Origin: JBOGNO01 sp050747245 | GTDB taxonomy: Bacteria > Acidobacteriota > Terriglobia > Acidiferrales > UBA7541 | Direction: 5' to 3' | DNA: 64,000 bases | Assembly (NCBI GenBank): GCA_050747245.1 | Contig: JBOGNO010000011.1 | Span: 1 to 64,000 of the forward strand | Part shown: one piece after another, positions 51,658-60,246 of the stretch | Layout of the letters: each line of letters starts with the position of its first letter | Numbering within the stretch: the first letter of the stretch is position 1 | The notes under the pieces: model-generated | Databases searched by the model: none | The model's input: only the letters and a program-made list of their open reading frames with translations | What the model was told of the DNA's origin: nothing | Made by a program: the position numbers and the translations under genes

Positions 51658-54336
51658 ATGCTGAGCAGAGCTACAGAGGCGGTAATCATCCGCGGCCATT
51701 CTGGATTCACACAGCAGCGGGCCATTTTTCTTCGAATAAACCTGAGGATGCTTCTCGGCGGATTTGCCCTGGCCTCTCTCTCTTCACTCGCCGCATGTGG
51801 CAGCACGGGCTCATCGCCGCCACCTCCCCCGCCGAATGTGATCGTGCAAGTCAGTCCTACTTCAACTTCCGTGCTGTTGGGAGTTTCACAGTCATTCTCT
51901 GCAGCCGTCACGGGCACCAACAATACGAATGTTTCCTGGAGCGTGAATGGGGTCGCGGGAGGAAATTCCACCATCGGCACGATATCCGCTAGCGGAATGT
52001 ATACGGCACCGGCGGTGCTTCCGAACCCCGCCACGGTCACGGTAACCGCGACGAGCCAGGCCGCTCCATCAGCGAGCGGCTCCGCCAGCGTTGCCATTTC
52101 GAGCGATGTCACCGTGAAAATCGCCCCGACCTCGGCCAGCGTGCCCACCGGCGCCGCCCAAACGTTTTCCGCGAGCGTGACGAGTGCCGGCAATCCGAAT
52201 TTGAGCGTCACATGGAGCGTGAACGGCGTTGCCGGAGGGAATTCCTCCGTGGGAACCGTCACCAGCACTGGGCCCGATTCGGCCAGCTACGTCGCGCCGC
52301 TGGCGCTGCCATCTTCGCAACCAGTGAGCGTCACCGCTACGAGCGTTGCAGACCCTTCGAAATCTGTTGCCGCAAGCGTCACAATAAATTGCTCTGCCGC
52401 CAATTCCTTGACGCCTCCATCGGCCAGTGTGCTGCTTGGGGCAACGCAATCCTTTTCGGCAGTCTTATGTGTTCCCGCGGGCTCACTAATCGTCTGGGAC
52501 GTGAACGGCATCGTGGGCGGAAATACCTCTCTCGGCACAATCACAAACAATGGTGGAGCTTCGGCGGTCTACACGGCTCCGGGCAGGATCCCTTCAAGCA
52601 ATCCCGTCTCCGTCCGAGCCACAGGCCAAACTACCCCTGCGCAAGCCGCGAGCGCACCTGTGACGATTTCGAGCAACATTAGCGTGAGTGTCTCGCCTCC
52701 CTCCGCCAGCGTGCCCGAGGGCCAGTCCGCGCTATTCACCGCTGTCGTCGCGGGCTCCTCGAATCAGGCTGCCACCTGGGCCGTGAATGGCATTAGTAAT
52801 GGGAATACGGTCGTCGGCCAAATCTGCGTTCAAGGTTCAAATCCGTGCATGCCTCCATCAGGCTCCATCGCAGGCAGCGTGGATTACCTTGCGCCGGCTT
52901 CTTTGCCCTCCACCAATCCAGTCACCTTGACGGCCACGAGCGCCATAGATTCATCAAAATCCGGAAGCGCTTCCGTGACTGTGACTGCGGCAATTACTGT
53001 CAGCGTCTCACCTCCTTCTGCCACGGCCCCGGAAAACCAGCGAGTTACATTCACTGCGACGGTTTCAAGTACCTCCAACCAGGAGGTTTTCTGGACAGTC
53101 AACAACAATCCGAATGGCAACACTAATTTTGGCCAAATCTGTGTTCAAGGTTCAAATCCGTGCACGCCTCCACCAGGCCCCATCGCAGGAAGCGTGGATT
53201 ACCTCGCGCCAGCCTCGTTGCCCTCCACCAATCCAGTTTCGCTGACGGCCACCAGCGCCGCCGATCCCACGAAATTTGCGAATGCCCCGGTTACCGTCGT
53301 GCCAGCTGGGCCTGTCAGCGTCAACATATCTCCGCCATTCGCCGTGCCCGGTCCCGCGGGCCGGATCAATGACACTGTGCAATTCTTCGCCAATGTTTCC
53401 GGCACGTCAAATCAACACGTCACGTGGAGCGTGGCCAGCGGAGTCTCCGGTCAGGGCTGCACGGGCAGCGCCTGCGGCACGATCTCTTCGAGCGGGCTTT
53501 ACACTGCGCCCTCCATCGCTCCTTCCCCCAACTCCATCGCCGTTATCGCCACCAGCCAGGCGGACGCCACGAAATCCGCACACGCCAATGTCTCGCTTAC
53601 GGACGGTCCGGTCATAGAAGCTCTCTTTCCCTCAAGCGTGATGGCCGGAGTGCCTTCGACTGTCACGTTCGCGCTCGAAGGTCAGAGCTTTGTCGCAGGC
53701 TCCGGCAGCAGCGCCTCAACGATCCTCATCAATGGCACTGCACGTACGACGACCTGTGCGAGCAGCACACAATGTGTAACTGTCTTGAATCTCTCCGACC
53801 TGGCAACGCCGGGCGCAATCTCCGTGCAGCTACAGAATCCCGGCTCGCCCGGACCGCTCTCGAATCCCGTTTTGTTCATCGTTGTCCCCTTCGTTGTTGC
53901 CGAGGATGTGATTCCGCTCTCGGCGACGCAGTCCACGGCCTCCGGTAAGGACATCATCGTGTTCGAGCCCACGACCGGACTTCAGTCGTCGCAGATCAAC
54001 GTCGATTTCGCAGGCCCGCTCACTGGCTCTGGCTCAAGCGCTACCTGCACAATCGCTGCTTCTCCCATCACGATCGTGCGCCCCGTCTCGGGCCCCTCCG
54101 TCAGTTCCATTTGCGTCCATGGCAATCTGCTCGACCCGTCGTTCGCTTACGCATTCACCGGCCCAGCTGTGGGCGACATCAGCATCACTGCCTCAGCAAT
54201 CACCGGGCTATTTCCCAATACCATCGAATTGGATTTGACAATCACGAATTCGACTCTCCCCGGCGTGAGGACCCTCTTTATCACCACGCTGAATAACGAC
54301 AAGGCCGCCGCCGGCGGCCTGATTGAGGTGAAATAA
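51658..54336 (+). CDS. Lipoprotein with about seven Ig-like (Big) repeats
   Basis: The protein has a signal peptide with lipobox LAAC (SSLAACGS), then a Pro-rich linker and tandem Ig-like domains of about 85-110 residues. Each starts like VQVSPTSTSVLLG or VSVSPPSASVPEG and ends TVTATSxAxxSKS. The last about 190 residues are a different beta-rich region beginning VIEALFPSSVMAGVP. The start ATG at 51658 has GGGAG before it and gives a long n-region; ATG 51748 is an alternative. It is probably surface-anchored. It leads a three-gene cassette (spacing 2 bp, then a 4-bp overlap) with a small exported protein and a matrixin-like protease. Confidence 0.85.
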   Translation: MLSRATEAVIIRGHSGFTQQRAIFLRINLRMLLGGFALASLSSLAACGSTGSSPPPPPPNVIVQVSPTSTSVLLGVSQSFSAAVTGTNNTNVSWSVNGVAGGNSTIGTISASGMYTAPAVLPNPATVTVTATSQAAPSASGSASVAISSDVTVKIAPTSASVPTGAAQTFSASVTSAGNPNLSVTWSVNGVAGGNSSVGTVTSTGPDSASYVAPLALPSSQPVSVTATSVADPSKSVAASVTINCSAANSLTPPSASVLLGATQSFSAVLCVPAGSLIVWDVNGIVGGNTSLGTITNNGGASAVYTAPGRIPSSNPVSVRATGQTTPAQAASAPVTISSNISVSVSPPSASVPEGQSALFTAVVAGSSNQAATWAVNGISNGNTVVGQICVQGSNPCMPPSGSIAGSVDYLAPASLPSTNPVTLTATSAIDSSKSGSASVTVTAAITVSVSPPSATAPENQRVTFTATVSSTSNQEVFWTVNNNPNGNTNFGQICVQGSNPCTPPPGPIAGSVDYLAPASLPSTNPVSLTATSAADPTKFANAPVTVVPAGPVSVNISPPFAVPGPAGRINDTVQFFANVSGTSNQHVTWSVASGVSGQGCTGSACGTISSSGLYTAPSIAPSPNSIAVIATSQADATKSAHANVSLTDGPVIEALFPSSVMAGVPSTVTFALEGQSFVAGSGSSASTILINGTARTTTCASSTQCVTVLNLSDLATPGAISVQLQNPGSPGPLSNPVLFIVVPFVVAEDVIPLSATQSTASGKDIIVFEPTTGLQSSQINVDFAGPLTGSGSSATCTIAASPITIVRPVSGPSVSSICVHGNLLDPSFAYAFTGPAVGDISITASAITGLFPNTIELDLTITNSTLPGVRTLFITTLNNDKAAAGGLIEVK
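52816..53259. repeat. Near-identical tandem Ig-unit duplication inside the lipoprotein gene
   Basis: The sequence from 52816 (GGCCAAATCTG, then CAAGGTTCAAATCCGTGCA) recurs from 53131, 315 bp (105 codons) later. About 130 bp around each copy are nearly identical, with mostly silent or conservative changes. It encodes FGQICVQGSNPC or VGQICVQGSNPC plus SVDYLAPASLPSTNPV. It looks like a recent tandem duplication of one Ig unit. Confidence 0.8.
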
Positions 54337-54338
54337 CA

Positions 54339-54905
54339 ATGCACAAGATTCTGAAAGCAGCAGCTTTGGCGCCCATGATTCTCGCATCGTTTCTCGCCGG
54401 CCAACTTCGCGCCACCAGCATCGAAAAAATGTCGCTGGAGCAGATGACCTCTGCGGCGCGCGTGGTGGTGCGCGTCCGTTGCGTTGCGAATATCACGCGC
54501 TGGGAAAAGGGCGAAATCTGGACGCTCACAACTTTTCGGATCCTCGAATCATGGAAGGGTTCTGCGGAAGGAGATATCACTGTCCGGCTTCTCGGTGGCC
54601 GCGTCGCCGGCCTCAACTCGGTCGTGGCAGGCGTGCCGCGGTTTGCATCCGGCGAAGAAGTGGTCCTGTTCCTCGAGTCCACACGCGAGGGCGATTTCTC
54701 CATCACCGCTTGGAGTGAGGGCACATTTCGCATTCATCGCGATGAGCAAACTGGAATTTCCTTTGCATCTCAGGATTCCGCAGGTGCCGTATTCAATCCT
54801 TCCACTCGGCAATTCGAGCCGGTCGGAATCCTCCGTATGCCGCTCGAGCAATTTCAGGAGCGAGTTCGTCTTGCACTTCAAGCACAACCCAAGAGGCGGC
54901 CATGA
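54339..54905 (+). CDS. Small exported protein of unknown function in the protease cassette
   Basis: The 188-residue protein has a signal peptide (about 1-25, ending LRATS). The mature part is beta-rich (VVVRVRCVANITRWEKGEIWTL, ITVRLLGGRVAGL, FASGEEVVLFLES, read in blocks). I recognise no catalytic motif. It starts 2 bp after the Ig-repeat gene and its TGA overlaps the protease ATG by 4 bp (ATGA), so the three are translated together. It may be a chaperone, inhibitor or processing partner of the protease, but this rests on position only. Confidence 0.7.
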   Translation: MHKILKAAALAPMILASFLAGQLRATSIEKMSLEQMTSAARVVVRVRCVANITRWEKGEIWTLTTFRILESWKGSAEGDITVRLLGGRVAGLNSVVAGVPRFASGEEVVLFLESTREGDFSITAWSEGTFRIHRDEQTGISFASQDSAGAVFNPSTRQFEPVGILRMPLEQFQERVRLALQAQPKRRP

Positions 54906-56125
54906 AGCAAACTCTTTCGGCGATTTTCGCGATCACACTTTTGGCTAGCGCACTCTTCAATCGCGCCGCGGAAGGTTACACCATGGACTTCACCGTCCCG
55001 GATTCGGGTGGATGCCCGCAGCCCAACCATCGGAACATTTCGGCCTCATTTCCACAAAGCCGCCAGTGGAGCACTTCACTGCCGACCAATCCCAATACGA
55101 TTCTCACAGTCGCCGCCAACGGTACTTTCGCTCAGCTCCATGAAATTGAGAGTGCGATTCTTGATTCCTTCGGTGCTTGGACGGGAGTCGCCGGAAGCAT
55201 TCTGAATAGCCTCACAAATCCGAACGCGCTCGGCCCGCTCACACGCACCGCTGCCCAAGACGCCTGCGAAAACGATTCGGCTTCGAACGCCGACGGAATC
55301 AACACCATCTGCTTCAACCTATCCTCCAGCGGGTTTACTACTGGCGTCCTAGCCTTCACGCGCACGATTGTTGCTACCGCTCCGGGCCAGTCCGTTGGTT
55401 CGAGCGGCCCCGCGGCCTTTGCCGGGCAGATTCTTGACGCCGACATTTACTTTCGTCCCGATGGCCAAGCCATGTTCGCCACTCCCAGTGCGCTTTCTAC
55501 TTCTCAGGGTCAGGGCTCGTACGATCTTGAGTCCCTTCTCATGCACGAACTCGGACATTCCTGGGGGCTCGACCATACCGATATACGCCGAGCCGTGATG
55601 TTTCCCTTTGCTCCTTCCCCTGGCACGTTTCTTGGCGATCGTCCCACGCCACAGGCCCCCGATGGTCCGCTTTCCGATGACGACCGCACAGGCCTGCGCT
55701 TTCTCTATCCCGATCCCAACGACGCCATAAATGTTGGGACAATCAGCGGAAGGATCCTCCCGGCCAATCCTTTTGCAATCTCCGTTGCGCCCTCGCCCTC
55801 CCCGGGGAATTCGATTACGGGGATCTTTGGGGCTTACGTAGTCGCCGTGGATGCGGATTCTGGGGCCGTCGTCGCCGGCGCTCTGGGCGGATGGTCCTGC
55901 AACGCGGCGAATCCACCCGCGCATTTCGACGGCACCTACTCAATTTCACGCTTGCCGCTGAATCGGAACTACAAGGTTTACGTCGCACCTCTCGATGGCC
56001 TCACGTTGGCTGGCGACGTCGCCAGCGTGACTTCGAGCCTTTGCCGCTCGAGCGTCCCCACGCCTTGCACGCCGCCGCAGGTCAACACGAACTTCACCAC
56101 ACGAGTTCGTCCGCCATCGCAGTGA
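54902..56125 (+). CDS. Exported matrixin-like zinc metalloprotease (M10A type)
   Basis: The protein has a signal peptide (about 1-24). The zinc motif HELGHSWGLDH (HExxHxxGxxH, near residue 215) and a following Met-turn (AVMFPF) define a metzincin close to matrixins. The start of the mature part (YTMDFTVPDSGGCPQPNHRN) and FAQLHEIESAILDSFGAW are like bacterial matrixin-domain proteins. A C-terminal Ig/carboxypeptidase-regulatory-like region (about 275-400) follows. It shares an ATGA overlap with the gene before it. It is secreted or periplasmic; the substrate is unknown. Confidence 0.88.
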   Translation: MKQTLSAIFAITLLASALFNRAAEGYTMDFTVPDSGGCPQPNHRNISASFPQSRQWSTSLPTNPNTILTVAANGTFAQLHEIESAILDSFGAWTGVAGSILNSLTNPNALGPLTRTAAQDACENDSASNADGINTICFNLSSSGFTTGVLAFTRTIVATAPGQSVGSSGPAAFAGQILDADIYFRPDGQAMFATPSALSTSQGQGSYDLESLLMHELGHSWGLDHTDIRRAVMFPFAPSPGTFLGDRPTPQAPDGPLSDDDRTGLRFLYPDPNDAINVGTISGRILPANPFAISVAPSPSPGNSITGIFGAYVVAVDADSGAVVAGALGGWSCNAANPPAHFDGTYSISRLPLNRNYKVYVAPLDGLTLAGDVASVTSSLCRSSVPTPCTPPQVNTNFTTRVRPPSQ

Positions 56126-56165
56126 ATGCAAGTACCGCGGAGGACCATCGAGTAATGGCCGCAGT

Positions 56166-57707
56166 TCAAGCCCAGTAGGTGCGATCGAGCGTGCGGTACT
56201 GAATGGCTTCGCTCAAATGACGGCTCCCGATGTTCGATTCGCCATCCAGGTCAGCGATCGTCCGCGAAACCTTGAGGATTCGATCATGTGCCCGTGCGGA
56301 AAGCCCCAGGCGCTGAATCGCAGTCTCCAGCAGTTTTTCGCCTTCCGGCGAAATCTCGCAGTACTTGCGGATGAGTTTCGGCGGCATTTGTGCGTTCGAG
56401 TAGATGTGCTTTTCCCCCGCAAACCGGTGGTGCTGCAGTTCGCGCGCCCGGATCACGCGTTCCCTCACCGCAGCCGAATTTTCGATTTCCGAGTTCCCGC
56501 GCAGTTCTTTGTATTTTACCGCCGGCACTTCGATGTGAATGTCGATTCGGTCGAGCAGCGGCCCCGAGATTTTTGAAACGTAGCGCTGGATCTGCATGGG
56601 AGTGCAATGGCAATCGCGCTGCGGGTCTCCGAAAAACCCACACGGACATGGATTCATTGCCGCGGCCAGCATGAATCGGGAAGGAAAGCTGACAGAAAGC
56701 GCCGCGCGCGCAATCGTCACCGAACCCTCTTCGAGTGGCTGGCGGAGTACTTCAAGCACGTTGCGCTGAAATTCTGGAAGCTCATCGAGAAACAATACGC
56801 CGTTGTGCCCCAGGGAAACTTCCCCCGGCCGTGGAATTGCTCCTCCACCGATCAAGCCCGCGTCGCTGATGGTATGGTGCGGCGAGCGGTAGGGTCGCGT
56901 TCCCAGCAGGCCGCGGGAATCCTCCAGCGTTCCGGCCACGCTGTGGATGCGCGTCGTCTCGATTGCCTCCTCGATGGACATCGGCGGCAGTATCGTGGGG
57001 ATGCGCTTGGCGAGCATGGTCTTACCCGCGCCCGGTGGTCCAATGAGCAGAATGTTGTGCCCGCCTGCGCAGGAAACTTCGAGCGCGCGCTTCGCCCCTT
57101 GCTGCCCCCGGACATCTCGCAAATCCACCGAATAGGCGCTCGATGCCGCGAGCATTTCCTCCAAGTTCACTCTGACGGGTGTGTGCGTTTCAGGCGCATT
57201 GATCAAATCCACCGTCGCCGGGAGTGAGCGCACCGCATACACTTCCACTTCACTGACGACCGCGGCCTCCTTTGCATTCACTTCCGGGACCACCAGTTTT
57301 CTTTTCCCGCGATCTCGCGCCGCCAGAGCGGCAGAGAGCGCTCCGCGCACCGGACGCACCCCTCCATCCAGCGAAAGCTCACCGAGGAAAACATAGTCGT
57401 CCAGTATTTTTCCGAAAAATGTTCCCTGGCATCCCAGGATGCCCAATGCCATCGGCAGGTCGAATCCCGAGCCTTCCTTGCGTATGTCCGCCGGAGCGAG
57501 GTTCACCGTAACGCTCTGCGGCGCGGGGAAATCGAAACCGCAATTTCGCAGCGCCGATTTGATGCGTTCCCGGCTCTCCTTCACGGCGATGTCCGGCAGA
57601 CCCACAACATTGAAATCGTTCATGCGGCCTGAGCCGACGTCCACCTCGACCTCGATGAGGTACGCATCGATTCCGAAGACAGCGGCGCTCAGCGCTTTGA
57701 AGAGCAT
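56166..57707 (-). CDS. comM: YifB/ComM-family magnesium-chelatase-like AAA ATPase
   Basis: ComM is a hexameric helicase that promotes branch migration during natural transformation. The N-terminal Lon-like domain (NDFNVVGLPDIAVKESRERIKSAL) is followed by the AAA domain: Walker A IGPPGAGKTMLAKR, Walker B VLFLDELPEF, and a CPCGFFGD...CHC zinc-like block. The C-terminal HDRILKVSRTIADLDGESNI is typical. The length (513) is normal. It suggests, but does not prove, competence for transformation. It converges with the protease gene and is divergent from lemA. Confidence 0.95.
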   Translation of the reverse strand: MLFKALSAAVFGIDAYLIEVEVDVGSGRMNDFNVVGLPDIAVKESRERIKSALRNCGFDFPAPQSVTVNLAPADIRKEGSGFDLPMALGILGCQGTFFGKILDDYVFLGELSLDGGVRPVRGALSAALAARDRGKRKLVVPEVNAKEAAVVSEVEVYAVRSLPATVDLINAPETHTPVRVNLEEMLAASSAYSVDLRDVRGQQGAKRALEVSCAGGHNILLIGPPGAGKTMLAKRIPTILPPMSIEEAIETTRIHSVAGTLEDSRGLLGTRPYRSPHHTISDAGLIGGGAIPRPGEVSLGHNGVLFLDELPEFQRNVLEVLRQPLEEGSVTIARAALSVSFPSRFMLAAAMNPCPCGFFGDPQRDCHCTPMQIQRYVSKISGPLLDRIDIHIEVPAVKYKELRGNSEIENSAAVRERVIRARELQHHRFAGEKHIYSNAQMPPKLIRKYCEISPEGEKLLETAIQRLGLSARAHDRILKVSRTIADLDGESNIGSRHLSEAIQYRTLDRTYWA

Positions 57708-57926
57708 CTGCGGAGGGAAGCCTCAACTCCCAGGCCGCGAAGCGTATCCCAAATCGTTACGGTATTCCAGAGATAGTGGATGTCTGAGGCAAGTATGTTG
57801 TCTCGCTTTTCCAGGATCGCGGCGCCGCGCTTCCGCTATCCCGCCTTTACTCTGCGTGCCGGCCGCCGTATCCTGTCCCGGGGTGCTGCTTCCTGCAGGG
57901 CGTCCCTGATGTTTTGGGAGGAACAA

Positions 57927-58493
57927 ATGTTTGGTTTCGTCTTGCTTGCGATCATCGTCGTGATCGCTCTGGCAGTGGTCATGATTTACAACGGCCTGGT
58001 ACGCCTTCGCGTGCAGTGCGACAACGCCTGGTCGGACATCGATGTGCAGCTCAAGCGCCGCTACGACCTGATTCCCAATCTGGTCGAGACAGTAAAAGGC
58101 TACGCTGCCCACGAAAAGGGAACTCTTGAGGCCGTGATCAGCGCGCGCAATCGTGCAATTTCCACCGAAGGTCCTGCTGCAAAGGCTGAGGCCGAAGGCA
58201 TGCTCACCGCCGCCCTGCGCCAGGTCTTCGCACTCGCCGAAGCCTACCCGCAGCTTCGCGCTGTCGAGAGTTTTACGCAGCTTCAAGGCACCCTCGCGCA
58301 GCTTGAGGACACCATCCAAAACGCCCGGCGCTATTACAATGCCGTCGTCCGTGATCTCAATACTAAGATTGCCGAGTTTCCATCGAATATCATTGCTGGC
58401 ATGTTCGGCTTCAAGAACCGCGAATTTTTTGAAGTTGCCGCGCCCGCCGAACGCGAAACGCCGAAGGTCAGCTTCGGCGCGGCCGCCCAGTAG
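57927..58493 (+). CDS. lemA: LemA family membrane protein
   Basis: One N-terminal membrane helix (about 2-21) is followed by the four-helix LemA domain: NGLVRLRVQCDNAWSDIDVQLKRRYDLIPNLVETVKGYA read as blocks, then AYPQLRAVESFTQLQ and ARRYYNAVVRDLN. The function of LemA is not established. ATG 57927 follows GGGAGGA; the frame is open to 57780 but homologues start here. It is followed by the DUF2207 gene, a known pairing. Confidence 0.93.
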   Translation: MFGFVLLAIIVVIALAVVMIYNGLVRLRVQCDNAWSDIDVQLKRRYDLIPNLVETVKGYAAHEKGTLEAVISARNRAISTEGPAAKAEAEGMLTAALRQVFALAEAYPQLRAVESFTQLQGTLAQLEDTIQNARRYYNAVVRDLNTKIAEFPSNIIAGMFGFKNREFFEVAAPAERETPKVSFGAAAQ

Positions 58494-58512
58494 CGTGACT
58501 CCCCCAAGGGCC

Positions 58513-60228
58513 ATGCTGCGGCGGGGATTGATTGCCTCCGCGTTTTTTTTGGCGCTTGCGTTGCCGGCGGCAGCGCGCGAACTGGTCATCAAGAATTTCA
58601 GTGCTGTCGTCACCGTGCATCCCGACGGCACGACGGAAGTTACCGAGATCATCGAGGCGCACTTCACTGGCCAGTGGAACGGAATCTATCGGACGATCCC
58701 GGTTGAATACACGAATCCTCAGGGCTTCAATTACACCCTTTTCATTGACTCCATCAGCGTCACCGACGACAACGGACATCCTCTCAAGTATGAGATGAGC
58801 CGTGAAGGTCGCGACCGCAAGTTCAAAATATGGGTTCCCGGAGCGCAGGACGCCACCCGCACCGTTATGCTGCATTATCGCGTGCGCGACGCCTTGCGCT
58901 TTTTTGACGACCACGACGAACTGTATTGGAACGTCACCGGCAACGCGTGGGAAGTTCCCATCGAATCCGCAAACGCCCGGATTGAATTGCCCGCCGGCGT
59001 CACCGGTTCGCATGCCGTCTCTTACATGGGTTCGAATTATTCCCGCGAGCAGGATGCCGATGTCTCGATTGAAGGCAACATTGTCCGCTTCGAAACCAAG
59101 CGGCAGTTGCGCTATCACGAAGGCCTAACCGTGGCAGTTGGCTGGGACAAGGGATTCGTGCACCAGCCGGGCCCGCTCGAGAATGCCACGCTCTTCCTCG
59201 AAAGCAACTGGCCGCTCGGTCTTCCCATTGCCGTTTTCTTCATCATGTTTTGGCTTTTCTGGACGCGCGGCCGCGATCCGCAGCGCCTCGCGATTTCCGT
59301 GCAGTACGAGCCTCCCGACGGCTTGACGCCCGGCGAGGCTGGGACGCTCGTCGACAACGAAGCGGCCATGCGCGATATCACCGCCACTATCGTGGATCTC
59401 GCCGTGAAGGGTTACCTGCTAATCGAGCAGAAAGAAAAATCCCAGATGCTCGGTCTGACGCACCATAACGAATACGTTTTTCACCTCAAGAAGCCCGCAG
59501 CGCAGTGGCAGCAAGCCAAGCCCCATGAACAGGAGATTCTCGATGCGCTCTTCGAGGGCGGCGGCCGCGAGCAGGTTTCCCTGGCCGAGCTGCAAAATCA
59601 TTTCTATACGCATCTATCGGCCATCCGCGATCGAATTTTTGATGCGCTCATGGCCGATAACTACTACCTCCATCGTCCCGACAAAGTCCGCACGGCCTAT
59701 CTGGGAGGTGGTGTGGTTGTCGGCATCCTGATTGTCGCCGCCAGTGGGTTCATTTCCGCCACCTTCGGTGCGGCCCCGTCAGCGGCTGTCGTCGCGGGCA
59801 TACTGTCCGGCCTCATAATCTGTGGGTTTGGCTGGTTCATGCCTGCGCGCACCATTACCGGCGCCCGCACGCTAGAAAAAGTCCTCGGATTCGAGGATTT
59901 CCTCGGCAAGGTTGAGGAGCCGCGTTTCGAGCGAATCGTGAAAACGCCCGAGATGTTTGAGAAATTTCTGCCCTACGCGATGGCCCTCCATGTCGAAAAG
60001 AAATGGGCCAATGCGTTCAAGGATATCTACCGCACGCCCCCCAGTTGGTATCAAGGCCCCTACGGCGGAGGATTCTATCCGTATCTCTTCGTCAACGATC
60101 TCAATGCCATGTCCGTCTCGGCAGGAAGTGCCATGGCTTCTGCGCCGCGCAGCTCGGGTGGCTCAGGATTCGGCGGTGGGGGATTTTCCGGTGGTGGAGT
60201 CGGCGGAGGCGGCGGGGGCGGCTTCTAG
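58513..60228 (+). CDS. DUF2207 membrane protein with Gly-rich C-terminus
   Basis: The 571-residue protein has a signal peptide (about 1-22), an exoplasmic DUF2207 domain (about 25-240: VVTVHPDGTTEVTEII, WNGIYRTIPVEY, DELYWNVTGNAWEVPI), a membrane helix (about 237-256), a cytosolic region, two further membrane helices (about 400-440), and a Ser/Gly-rich tail (FGGGGFSGGGVGGGGGGG). DUF2207 proteins are often encoded next to LemA, as here; their role is unknown. The start may be ATG 58513 or GTG 58495. AAGGG lies just before the ATG. Confidence 0.9.
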   Translation: MLRRGLIASAFFLALALPAAARELVIKNFSAVVTVHPDGTTEVTEIIEAHFTGQWNGIYRTIPVEYTNPQGFNYTLFIDSISVTDDNGHPLKYEMSREGRDRKFKIWVPGAQDATRTVMLHYRVRDALRFFDDHDELYWNVTGNAWEVPIESANARIELPAGVTGSHAVSYMGSNYSREQDADVSIEGNIVRFETKRQLRYHEGLTVAVGWDKGFVHQPGPLENATLFLESNWPLGLPIAVFFIMFWLFWTRGRDPQRLAISVQYEPPDGLTPGEAGTLVDNEAAMRDITATIVDLAVKGYLLIEQKEKSQMLGLTHHNEYVFHLKKPAAQWQQAKPHEQEILDALFEGGGREQVSLAELQNHFYTHLSAIRDRIFDALMADNYYLHRPDKVRTAYLGGGVVVGILIVAASGFISATFGAAPSAAVVAGILSGLIICGFGWFMPARTITGARTLEKVLGFEDFLGKVEEPRFERIVKTPEMFEKFLPYAMALHVEKKWANAFKDIYRTPPSWYQGPYGGGFYPYLFVNDLNAMSVSAGSAMASAPRSSGGSGFGGGGFSGGGVGGGGGGGF

Positions 60229-60246
60229 CCCTCCGCCCATTCTGTT

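Noticed and set aside
52829..52850. GGTTCAAATCCG, similar to a tRNA T-loop (also near 53148)
   Set aside because: Both lie in frame within the Ig-repeat lipoprotein gene, encode QGSNPC, and no cloverleaf can be formed around them.
58153..58512. Upstream extension of the DUF2207 frame into lemA
   Set aside because: It is the shadow of lemA; the signal peptide starts at 58513.
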